NCBI GenBank assembly: GCA_963764195.1
Contig: CAVXRG010000003.1
Location: 620,001 to 684,000, forward strand
DNA: 64,000 nt
Source: JBDSSS01 sp963764195
GTDB taxonomy: Bacteria > Actinomycetota > Actinomycetes > Actinomycetales > Dermatophilaceae
Direction: 5' to 3'
Positions 1 through 7,900 of this stretch are shown one piece after another. Below the pieces are notes generated by a model. The model made no database searches, had not been told where the DNA came from, and was given only the letters and a program-made list of their open reading frames with translations. Every line of letters begins with the position of its first letter. Position 1 is the stretch's first letter. The translations under genes and the position numbers were made by a program.

Positions 1-257
1 AAGCCCTCGGCCACCTCGTCGAGCGCGTCGGGCGAGGTGAGGTCGCTGCCGGTGGCGCTGACGTGCGCGACACACAGCGTCATCTGGGTGTCGTCGCTCC
101 ACTCGCCGGGCTCGTACGGGCCGAGCCCGCCGCCCTTCATCACGGCCTCGCCGACCGGGGGGCTAGCCATCTCGTAGGGGACCCCGAGGGCGTCCCCGCA
201 GGCCTGGCCGAGGAGCACACCGGCGGCGCGGTCGAGGCAGAGCGGTCGGGTCGGCAC
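1..257 (-). CDS. ADP-ribosylglycohydrolase family protein, N-terminal part (cut by window edge)
   Basis: The minus strand reads an open frame of 85 codons that runs off the left edge. It starts with GTG at 257, preceded by a GAGGAG ribosome site six bases upstream. The translation has the hallmarks of the ADP-ribosylglycohydrolase (DraG/ARH) fold: an early AGVLLGQACGDALGVPYE stretch and the metal-binding SDDTQM motif near residue 55. Family members remove ADP-ribose from proteins or small molecules using two magnesium ions bound by such Asp residues. About two thirds of a usual 260-330 residue protein would lie outside the window, so the second half of the active site cannot be checked. The family call is firm; the substrate is unknown. 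Confidence 0.82.
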   Translation of the reverse strand, partial: MPTRPLCLDRAAGVLLGQACGDALGVPYEMASPPVGEAVMKGGGLGPYEPGEWSDDTQMTLCVAHVSATGSDLTSPDALDEVAEG

Positions 258-421
258 GGATCTCCTCGAGCTGGGCGCACTGGGCGGTCTGGGCGTCGCG
301 ACCGCCCTGGCCGACGGCGCGTGACAGGAGAAATCTACGGCCAGCGCGCCCGGTCGGCGCACGTCACCCGTTGTCGGCGCGGGTCCGGTGACCGCGCACG
401 ATCCCGCCCCGGTGCCCGAAG

Positions 422-427
422 TACGCT
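422..427 (+). promoter_or_regulatory. -10 box of a leaderless promoter
   Basis: TACGCT fits the actinobacterial TANNNT consensus and ends six bases before the GTG at 434. No ribosome site lies between, so the transcript probably starts at or next to the start codon. No clear -35 element is visible. Confidence 0.45.
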
Positions 428-433
428 TCTCGG

Positions 434-796
434 GTGCTCCAACCCCTGACCGTGGCCGTCCTCGTCGCGAGCGGGGTGCTCGGCCTCCTCGCCCTGCACC
501 ACCTCGTGCGCACCCGTCTCGTCGACGACCCGCTGCTCGTCTCCGGAGCCGTCATCGAGCTCGCTCTCATCGCCCAGCTCGTCGTCGGCCTGGCCCACGC
601 GTCCGCGATCGCCGACGGTGCCGAGCGGGCCACCTTCATCGCCTACCTGTTCACCGTCCTCGTCGTCATCCCGGTCACCCTGTTCATCGCGATCAAGGAG
701 AAGACCCAGTGGGCGATGGCGGTCATCGTCGGTGGCGCCGTCGTCGTCGCGATCCTCGTCGCCCGCCTGCAGCAGATCTGGAGCCTCAGTGCCTGA
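434..796 (+). CDS. small integral membrane protein (unknown function)
   Basis: A 120-residue, very hydrophobic protein with about four predicted membrane spans (roughly residues 5-22, 37-55, 66-85 and 92-112) and short polar loops. It begins with GTG and is probably translated from a leaderless transcript. I do not recognise a named family. The next gene starts inside its last codons, sharing eight bases, so the two are almost certainly translated as a pair. The composition and pairing suggest two subunits of one small membrane complex, but that is inference. Confidence 0.72.
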   Translation: MLQPLTVAVLVASGVLGLLALHHLVRTRLVDDPLLVSGAVIELALIAQLVVGLAHASAIADGAERATFIAYLFTVLVVIPVTLFIAIKEKTQWAMAVIVGGAVVVAILVARLQQIWSLSA

Positions 797-1235
797 CCAG
801 AACACCGAGCGTCCCCACACCGGCCGCGGGGCGGGGCGCCTGCTCGTCGCCGTCTACGGTCTGCTCGCCCTCGCAGCCACCGGCCGGTCGGTCCTGCAGA
901 TCAGCGAGTACTTCGCCCGCGCCCCGGTCGCCTACGTCCTCTCGGCGCTCGCGGCCGTCATCTACATCGTCGTGACGGTGGGCCTGGCCCGGGGCGACCG
1001 CGGATCGGTGCGCGTGGCACGGGCCGCGCTCGTCGTCGAGCTGGCCGGAGTGCTCGTCGTCGGCGTCATCTCGTATGCCGTGCCTGCCGCCTTCCCCGAC
1101 AAGACGGTCTGGTCGCACTTCGGGTCCGGCTACGGCTACGTCCCGCTCGTCCTGCCCGTGCTTGGGCTGTGGTGGATCCACCGCACCCGCGCCCGCACCG
1201 CCACCGGCGAGGCCGGCGAGGCCACCGCCGCCTGA
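789..1235 (+). CDS. small integral membrane protein (unknown function), coupled to the preceding gene
   Basis: A 148-residue protein starting with GTG at 789, eight bases inside the upstream gene (GTGCCTGA overlap), which indicates translational coupling. A larger reading frame extends upstream, but its added part is low-quality Ser/Arg/Pro sequence antisense-like in character, so the internal GTG is chosen. After a polar first 12 residues there are four hydrophobic segments (about 18-36, 43-62, 72-95 and 117-132) and a basic, Ala-rich C-terminus. A strong hairpin follows the stop codon. No family recognised. Confidence 0.72.
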   Translation: MPDQNTERPHTGRGAGRLLVAVYGLLALAATGRSVLQISEYFARAPVAYVLSALAAVIYIVVTVGLARGDRGSVRVARAALVVELAGVLVVGVISYAVPAAFPDKTVWSHFGSGYGYVPLVLPVLGLWWIHRTRARTATGEAGEATAA

Positions 1236-1257
1236 GCCCCAGCCGACGGTGACACGC

Positions 1258-1291
1258 CGAAGGCGGCCCCCCGGTTGGGGGGCCGCCTTCG
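1258..1291. terminator. strong bidirectional terminator hairpin
   Basis: A perfect 15-bp inverted repeat (1258-1272 with 1277-1291) with a 4-base GGTT loop and a core of six C pairing with six G. It lies between the convergent membrane-protein pair and the doxX-like gene and can serve both. Confidence 0.85.
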
Positions 1292-1332
1292 TCTGGTGCC
1301 GGGTCGTGCGGGTGGTGCTGGGTGGTGTGGTG

Positions 1333-1917
1333 TCAGCGGAGGATGGAGTTGCCGGCCTTGGTGGACCACCACTTGCCCAGGCCCCAGGTGTCTCCGGCGA
1401 GGGTGGTGGCGACGACGGCCAGGCCCAGGGCCTCGACCCAGTGGGAGTCGAACAGGGGGTTGGTCATGCCGGTGGCTCCGAGGGGGAACTCGGCCAGGTA
1501 CATCAGGGCGAGCAGCAGGCCTCCGGTGATGGCGGCGAGCTTGAGGCCGGCTCCGGCCAGGACGGCGACGCCGATGCCGAGCAGGCCGATCATGAACAGC
1601 CAGTCGGCCCAGGGGCCGGAGATGTTCTGGAAGAACCCGCCGAAGGGGCCCTCGGCGTGGGACATGAACCCTTGGGCGGGGGTGCCGCCGTTGATCCAGG
1701 CCTTCGCGGACGGTGTCGCGTAGCCCAGGCCGAACATCTTGTCGATGAAGGCCCAGAAGAAGGTGAACCCGAGCACGATCCGCAGCCCGGCCAGGAAGCC
1801 GCGCGCCAGCGGGGAGCGGACGATGTCCTCCTGGAGGGTCACCGCGCCGGGACGCGCTGTGGTGTCGGTGGTGTTCGGGGTGGTCGGGGTCTCGTGCTTG
1901 CGGTCGATGGTGCTCAT
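1333..1917 (-). CDS. DoxX family membrane protein
   Basis: A 194-residue membrane protein. ATG at 1917 is preferred over the in-frame ATG at 1926 because GGAG sits nine bases before the former but directly against the latter. A polar Thr-rich N-terminus of about 35 residues leads into four membrane segments (about 40-58, 98-114, 118-140 and 158-178) arranged as in DoxX proteins, with the acidic/aromatic FIDKMFGLGY loop after the first span. DoxX-type proteins are linked to redox or thiol stress membrane complexes in actinobacteria, but the activity of this one is unknown. Its promoter carries a palindrome that could bind a repressor. Confidence 0.8.
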   Translation of the reverse strand: MSTIDRKHETPTTPNTTDTTARPGAVTLQEDIVRSPLARGFLAGLRIVLGFTFFWAFIDKMFGLGYATPSAKAWINGGTPAQGFMSHAEGPFGGFFQNISGPWADWLFMIGLLGIGVAVLAGAGLKLAAITGGLLLALMYLAEFPLGATGMTNPLFDSHWVEALGLAVVATTLAGDTWGLGKWWSTKAGNSILR

Positions 1918-1966
1918 GGATCTCATCTCCAGAACTTGGATCTCGTTCCGGCAGTTCCTCTGTCGG

Positions 1967-1983
1967 TACTACTTAATGTAGTA
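1967..1983 (-). promoter_or_regulatory. operator-like palindrome overlapping the doxX-like promoter
   Basis: TACTAC and GTAGTA flank a 5-base TTAAT centre, a perfect 6-bp dyad in unusually AT-rich DNA. Read toward the doxX-like gene it contains TACATT, a good -10 box, about 45 bases before the start codon. Position and symmetry fit a dimeric repressor. The half-site resembles those reported for BlaI/MecI-type regulators, from memory only. Confidence 0.55.
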
Positions 1984-2117
1984 GTAAGGCGGCCCTGTGT
2001 GGCGGCGAATGTTCCCATTGCAGGTGTGATCTGTGGAACAGCCGAGCCCCCGATGAGCAGCCGGCCCGCTGCGCCGACGGCCGTGGGTAGGGGTCACCCG
2101 CCGATAAGGTGGCGGCC

Positions 2118-3326
2118 ATGCATCAGGACAGCCATGCCCAGGGGCCCTTCACCGTCCGACCCGTCACCCCGGACGAGGCCCGCGCGGCGCTGCTCTCGGT
2201 GGGGGGCAGCTTCCTCCAGACGCCCGAGTGGGCCCGGACCAAGCCGGCCTGGCGCCGCCAGCACCTCGGCTGGTTCGACGCGTCGGGGGAGTGCGTGGGT
2301 GCGGCGCTCGTGCTCGCCCGCAACATCCCCCGGCTGCGCAAGACCTTTGCCTACCTCCCCGAGGGCCCAGCGCTGCCGTGGGATGCCGTCGCCGCCGACC
2401 CCGCCGCCTGGCTCGACCCGCTCGTCGCGTGGGCGAAGTCGGCCGGGTCCTTCGCGCTGCGCCTCGGCTTCCCCGTGCGTTCGCGCACGTGGACGCCCGA
2501 GCCGGTGAAGAAGCAGGTGGCCGAGGGCGGTCTGCTCTCCTTCACCTCCCTCACGCCGGAGATCGACAACGCCTCGGCGCGGTCGCTCGAGGCCTACCTC
2601 GACCGAAGCGACTGGTTGCCGATCGGTGCCGGGTCCGGGGCGGCCGTCGGGCAGCCGCGCTACCTCTGCATCCTCGACCTCGCGGGCCGTCAGGCGCCCG
2701 AGGTGCTCAAGGGGATGAACCAGCAGTGGCGGCGCAACATCAAGAAGGCGACGAAGGCCGGGGTCCAGGTGCGCCGCACCGGGGTCGAGGGGGTCGACAC
2801 CTTCCACGGGCTCTACGTCGAGTCGGCCGTGCGCGACCACTTCCACCCCCGACCCAAGGCGTACTTCGCCGAGATGCTCGCCGCCTTCGGTGACGCACCC
2901 GGCGGCGGGCGGCAGGTGACCGGCTACGTCTACGAGGCCCACGTCGACGGTGACGTGCTCGCGTCGGCGATCATGCTGCGCGTCGGCGACACCTTCTCCT
3001 ACCTCTACGGCGGCTCGACCGAGCGCAACCGCGACGCCCGCGCCTCGAACGCCCTTCAGTGGCAGGCGATCCAGGACGCGATCGAGGCGGGCTGCACCTC
3101 CTACGACTTCCGTGGCTTCAGCACCTCGCTCGGTGCGACGTCCCCGCTGACCGGCCTGCTGCTCTTCAAGCTCGGTGCCGGTGCTGACGTCGTCGAGCTC
3201 GTCGGGGAGCGCGAGCTCGTGATCAGCCGCTTCTGGCACACCGCCTTCGACCGGGCGATGGCGCTGCGGGTCGCGGTCAACAAGCGTCGCTTCGGCTCCG
3301 CTGCGAGTCCCGACGCCGACGTCTGA
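2118..3326 (+). CDS. FemABX family aminoacyltransferase (peptidoglycan bridge formation)
   Basis: A 402-residue protein of the FemABX/lipid II:amino acid transferase family, built of two GNAT-like halves. Visible features are an N-terminal SFLQTPEWARTK stretch, a central MNQQWRRNIKKATKAGV segment and a C-terminal FSYLYGGSTERNRD...YDFRGF block near residues 290-340, the usual signature of the second acyltransferase lobe. Such enzymes transfer amino acids from aminoacyl-tRNA to the peptidoglycan stem peptide or to related acceptors. ATG at 2118 has AAGGTGG just upstream and a TAAGGT box seven bases before it; the GTG nine bases earlier is possible. The acceptor and amino acid are not predictable here. 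It stands alone, convergent with the next pair. Confidence 0.85.
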   Translation: MHQDSHAQGPFTVRPVTPDEARAALLSVGGSFLQTPEWARTKPAWRRQHLGWFDASGECVGAALVLARNIPRLRKTFAYLPEGPALPWDAVAADPAAWLDPLVAWAKSAGSFALRLGFPVRSRTWTPEPVKKQVAEGGLLSFTSLTPEIDNASARSLEAYLDRSDWLPIGAGSGAAVGQPRYLCILDLAGRQAPEVLKGMNQQWRRNIKKATKAGVQVRRTGVEGVDTFHGLYVESAVRDHFHPRPKAYFAEMLAAFGDAPGGGRQVTGYVYEAHVDGDVLASAIMLRVGDTFSYLYGGSTERNRDARASNALQWQAIQDAIEAGCTSYDFRGFSTSLGATSPLTGLLLFKLGAGADVVELVGERELVISRFWHTAFDRAMALRVAVNKRRFGSAASPDADV

Positions 3327-3387
3327 GCCCGTTCCGCCTCACGTCCTCACCCGTGATCCGAGCGCGGTCGAGACCCGCGGCAACGTT

Positions 3388-4104
3388 CTACTCCCCGAGG
3401 GTGCAGACGGCCTTGTCACGTCCGGTGGCGACGGCGACGAGGTCCGCGCCGGCGTAGATGCGGCACTGGATCGTCGCCTCCGTGGTCCGGGCGGTCGCGG
3501 TCACCTCGAGCCCCGTCGTGCCCCCACCGAGCACGACGTCGTAGGCGACCGGCAGGGGTGTGCCGCTGAAGTCCCTCGGTCCCCAGCTGCCTGCCGCGAA
3601 GGTCCCGCTGACGGCAACGTTGGCGGTCCCGGTCAAGGTCGAGACGACCTCGATGCGCAGGCGTGACTCCGCGGTCGACCAGGGCTCGACCCCGGGCCGC
3701 CCGGGCAGGGGCGCCGCGATGGCAGGACCGTCCGTGACGGGCGTGACGACCGTTCCTGACCCCGGGTTGTCATCCAGGACCCCCGCGGAGACCCCGAATC
3801 CGTGATCGGCCCCATTGACGACGAGCTCGCCACCACGGTGCCCGATCCCGAGCATGAAGGGCAGCGCCAGCAGGAGTGGCAGCCAACGGCGCGGGTGGTT
3901 CCAGCGCGACCGACCCGCCCTCCGCGCCTCCGGCCGCTTGCCCGGCCTGGCCCACGCGTCGGGAGGGAGAGGAGTCGGTGCCGTCAGCGGAGCCACCGGA
4001 GTCGTCCTGCGGGCCGGCTCGTCGGGGAAGGCGACGTGCCGGTCGTGCTGCGGGTCGGGGGCGCCTCCCTGACGGGTGGGGCCCAGACGCTCCTCGTGGC
4101 TCAC
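3388..4104 (-). CDS. MmpS-like membrane-anchored protein, second of a tandem pair
   Basis: A 238-residue protein with a Pro/Arg-rich cytoplasmic N-terminus containing HDRHVAFPDEPA, one membrane span (about 74-90) and an exported domain. The C-terminal end has an IQCRIYAGADLVAVATG...VC pattern with two Cys, resembling the end of MmpS accessory proteins, where a similar CRI and a final Cys form the folded beta domain. It starts with GTG six bases after its paralogue stops, so the two form an operon. No MmpL transporter is nearby. The MmpS relation rests on motif memory and is moderate. Confidence 0.6.
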   Translation of the reverse strand: MSHEERLGPTRQGGAPDPQHDRHVAFPDEPARRTTPVAPLTAPTPLPPDAWARPGKRPEARRAGRSRWNHPRRWLPLLLALPFMLGIGHRGGELVVNGADHGFGVSAGVLDDNPGSGTVVTPVTDGPAIAAPLPGRPGVEPWSTAESRLRIEVVSTLTGTANVAVSGTFAAGSWGPRDFSGTPLPVAYDVVLGGGTTGLEVTATARTTEATIQCRIYAGADLVAVATGRDKAVCTLGE

Positions 4105-4110
4105 GGTGCC

Positions 4111-4812
4111 TCAGTCTGTGGGTGGTGCCGCGATGCAGTCCACGGCTCCTTGGGCGGTGGCGATCGCGACGAGGTCGGTGCCACTGTAGACGCGGCACTG
4201 GATGGTGTCCCCGCGCTTGCCCGTCGCGATCACCTCGACCTGGGCGGTGAAGCGGTCGGTCGTGACCTCGTAGGCCGAGCTCCCGATGGCGCCCGGAAAA
4301 GTCGTGATCGGGTCGCCGCCCTGGCTCGTGCCGGGATCGTGGAACACCTGCACGAGCACGTCGGCAGGGGTCGTCCCGTCGGACACGACCTCGACCCGAA
4401 GCGGCGTGGCGGTCGACATCCAGGGGAGGACCGCCGGCGAGGAGTCGATGCGGGCTGCGATGGGCGGCCCGTCCCTGACGACGGAGACCACGGCCGATCC
4501 GGCCCTGGGCACGGTGATGCTGCCACCGTCGGCCCGGACCGAGTCCGTCCGGGAACCCTGGCCACCGTGGGTGACCCCGATGGTCAGTGGAACCAGCAGG
4601 AGCAGGGCCGGCCAGCGTCTCCCACGGCTGCGGGGCGGCTTCCGGCCAGGACGTACCCCTGGGTCCGGTCGCTGGACGTTCGCCCAGGAGTCTGGGGGTA
4701 GCGCGGGCGGAGGTGACGCAGCCATCTCGGCGGGAAAGGCGACGTGCCGGTCCTGCTGCGGGTCCGGGACGTGCGGGCGACCGTCGTCGCTCCCACGCAC
4801 GGGCTCGGACAC
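4111..4812 (-). CDS. MmpS-like membrane-anchored protein, first of a tandem pair
   Basis: A 233-residue paralogue of the downstream gene. The GTG at 4812 is chosen because GAGGAA lies directly upstream and because the protein then aligns with its paralogue from its first residues (shared DRHVAFP, a Pro-rich linker with LPPDSWA, a basic stretch and one membrane span near 78-93). The frame stays open about 140 codons further upstream but reads low-quality Arg-rich sequence. The extracellular part ends with IQCRVYSGTDLVAIATAQG and a final Cys. It heads a two-gene operon divergent from hrpA. Function is unknown; a lipid or envelope role is inferred from the MmpS-like domain. Confidence 0.6.
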   Translation of the reverse strand: MSEPVRGSDDGRPHVPDPQQDRHVAFPAEMAASPPPALPPDSWANVQRPDPGVRPGRKPPRSRGRRWPALLLLVPLTIGVTHGGQGSRTDSVRADGGSITVPRAGSAVVSVVRDGPPIAARIDSSPAVLPWMSTATPLRVEVVSDGTTPADVLVQVFHDPGTSQGGDPITTFPGAIGSSAYEVTTDRFTAQVEVIATGKRGDTIQCRVYSGTDLVAIATAQGAVDCIAAPPTD

Positions 4813-4983
4813 GGCTTCCTCGCTTCGACGGTCGGTCAACGGTAAGGACACGCTAGGCGCGGACACGGTCTGAGGGTCGCGTTGAGAGCCCGTGTCTTCG
4901 ACGACGGCCACGACCGGGCCGTTCCGCGGGCCGCCCAGCCGTGTCACGCTGCATATCCGTTCGGTGCCACGAGCGGGCCCGCC

Positions 4984-4989
4984 TATCCT
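4984..4989 (+). promoter_or_regulatory. -10 box of a leaderless hrpA promoter
   Basis: TATCCT ends seven bases before the ATG at 4997 with no ribosome site between. This supports ATG 4997 as the start and a leaderless transcript. Confidence 0.5.
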
Positions 4990-4996
4990 GTCCCTC

Positions 4997-7900
4997 ATGC
5001 CCGAGGACCCGACGACCGAGCGCTCGCGCGCCCGGAGCGGGCGCCGTCGGGGGCGAGGCCGCGGTCGCCCCACGGCCACCGTCGTGGCCCCCACGCAGGA
5101 GACCCCCCCGAGCGAGTCCGCCCCTCGTGAGTCCGGCCCCCGAGAGCGTGGCGCCGGCCGGACGCGACGACCTGCGCTCAGCCCCGAGCAGCGGGAGGCC
5201 CGCCGGTCCGCCCGCGCCGCGACGGTCCCGCCGATCACCTACCCGCCGCAGCTGCCGGTCGCCGAGCGGCGTGACGACATCGCGGCCGCGATCCGCGACC
5301 ACCAGGTCGTCGTCATCGCGGGGGAGACCGGCTCGGGCAAGACGACGCAGATCCCGAAGATCTGCCTCGAGCTCGGGCGTGGACTCGACGGCGTCATCGG
5401 CCACACGCAGCCGCGCCGGATCGCTGCCCGCGCCGTCGCGGAGCGGCTCGCCGAGGAGCTCGACGTCGAGCTCGGGACGGCCGTCGGCTACCAGGTCCGC
5501 TTCACCGACCAGTCGAGCCGCGACACCCTCGTCAAGGTGATGACCGACGGCATCCTGCTCGCGGAGATGCAGCGCGACCGGGAGCTGCGTCGCTACGACA
5601 CGATCATCATCGACGAGGCCCACGAGCGCAGCCTCAACATCGACTTCATCCTCGGCTACCTCAAGCAGCTGCTGCCCCGCCGCCCCGACCTCAAGGTGAT
5701 CATCACCTCGGCGACGATCGACCCCCAGCGCTTCGCGGAGCACTTCGCCGGACCGGACGGGGAGCCGGCCCCGATCATCGAGGTCTCCGGACGCACCTAC
5801 CCGGTCGAGGTCCGCTACCGGCCGCTCGTCGACCCGGACCGCCCTGACGACGAGGAACGCGACCTCGTCACCGGCATCAGCGACGCGGTCCTCGAGCTGT
5901 GGACCGAACGGCACGGTGGCTCGAGCTCGGACATCCTCGTCTTCCTCTCGGGCGAGCGCGAGATCCGGGAGGCGGCCGACGCCCTCACCGGCCTGAAGCT
6001 GCCCGTCACCGAGATCGTGCCCCTCTACGGCCGGCTCTCGGCGGCCGAGCAGCACCGCGTCTTCGCCCGGCACACCGGCCGCCGGGTCGTGCTCGCCACC
6101 AACGTCGCCGAGACCTCGCTCACCGTCCCGGGCATCCGCTACGTCATCGACACCGGCACCGCCCGCATCTCCCGCTACAGCCAGCGCACCAAGGTCCAGC
6201 GCCTGCCCATCGAGCCGATCAGCCAGGCCTCCGCGAACCAGCGATCCGGCCGCTGCGGACGCGTCTCCGAGGGCATCGCGATCCGGCTCTACTCCGAGGA
6301 CGACTACGACTCGCGGCCGGAGTTCACCGACCCCGAGATCCTCCGGACCAACCTCGCGTCGGTCATCCTCCAGATGACCTCGCTCGGCCTCGGCGACGTC
6401 GCCCGCTTCCCCTTCGTCGACCCGCCCGACTCCCGCCAGATCACCGACGGCGTGCGGCTCCTCGAGGAGCTGCAGGCTTTCGCCCCCGAGGACGAGACCG
6501 CGCCGGCGGGCAGGGGTCGGCGCCGACCGGGTCGGCGGCTCACGGCATACGGCCGCACCATCGCCACTCTCCCGATCGACCCACGGCACGCGCGGATGGT
6601 GCTCGAGGCCGACCAGCGCGGGGTGCTGCGCGAGGTGCTCGTCATCGTGGCCGCCCTGTCGATCCAGGACCCCCGGGAGCGCCCGCAGGACAAGCAGGAG
6701 CTCGCCAACGCCGCGCACAAGCGCTTCGCCGACGAGACGAGCGACTTCCTCACCTGGCTCAACCTCTGGGCCTACGTGAAGGAGCAGCAGAAAGAGCTGT
6801 CCTCCAGTGCTTTTCGCCGGCTCTGCAAGGCGGAGTTCCTCAACTACATGCGGATCCGCGAGTGGCAGGACCTCCACACGCAGGTGAAGCAGGCGGCCAA
6901 GTCGGCCGGCCTGCACCCGGCCCCGGGGAGCGGGAAGGGCGAGCTCGACGCCGACGGCGTCCACCAGTCGGTGCTCGCCGGGCTCCTCTCGCACATCGGC
7001 GTCCGTGACGAGCAGAAGCGGGAGTATGCCGGTGCCCGCGGCGCGCGTTTCGGGATCAGTCCCGGATCGGCGCTCTTCCGGAAGCAGCCGCAGTTCGTCA
7101 TGGCCGAGGAGCTCGTCGAGACGACGCGGCTCTGGGCCCGGGTCAACGCCCGGATCGACCCGGAGTGGGCCGAGCGGCTCGGTGCCCACCTCGTCAAGCG
7201 GCAGTACTCCGAGCCGCGCTGGTCCGGCAAGCGAGGGTCCGCGGTCGCCACCGAGCGGGTCACCCTCTACGGTGTCCCGATCGTCGTGGGCCGCGTGGTC
7301 GGTCTCGGGACCATCGACGCCGAGCTCGCCCGCGACCTCTTCATCCGGCACGCCCTCGTCGAGGGTGACTGGCGCACCGAGCACGCCTTCTTCCGGGCCA
7401 ACGCCGAGCTCGTCACGCAGCTCGGGGAGCTCGAGGCGCGCACCCGACGCCGTGACATCGTCGTCGACGACAGCACGCTGGTCGCCTTCTACGACAAGCG
7501 GATCCCCGCCGACGTCGTGTCGGGTCGGCACTTCGACTCGTGGTGGAAGAAGGCGCGCCGCGAGACCCCCGACCTGCTCACCTTCACCGAGGACCTCCTG
7601 CTGCGGGACGCGGCCGGGAGCCTCGCCGACGACGACCACCCGACGAGCTGGACGCAGGGGGACAACGTCCTGTCGGTCACCTACCAGTTCGAGCCGGGGT
7701 CGGCCGCCGACGGTGTCACCGTGCACGTCCCCGTCGACCGGCTCAACCAGGTCACCGCCGGCGGCTTCGAGTGGCAGGTTCCGGGCTTCCGTGAGGAGCT
7801 CGTCACGGCCCTCATCCGGTCGCTCCCCAAGGGCGTGCGCCGACTCATCGTCCCGGCACCCGACCACGCGAGAGCCGTTCTGCCGGAGCTGGACCCGACC

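Noticed and set aside
1275..2508. Plus-strand frames across the doxX-like gene
   Set aside because: They are antisense to a clear membrane protein gene with its own ribosome site, promoter and terminator.
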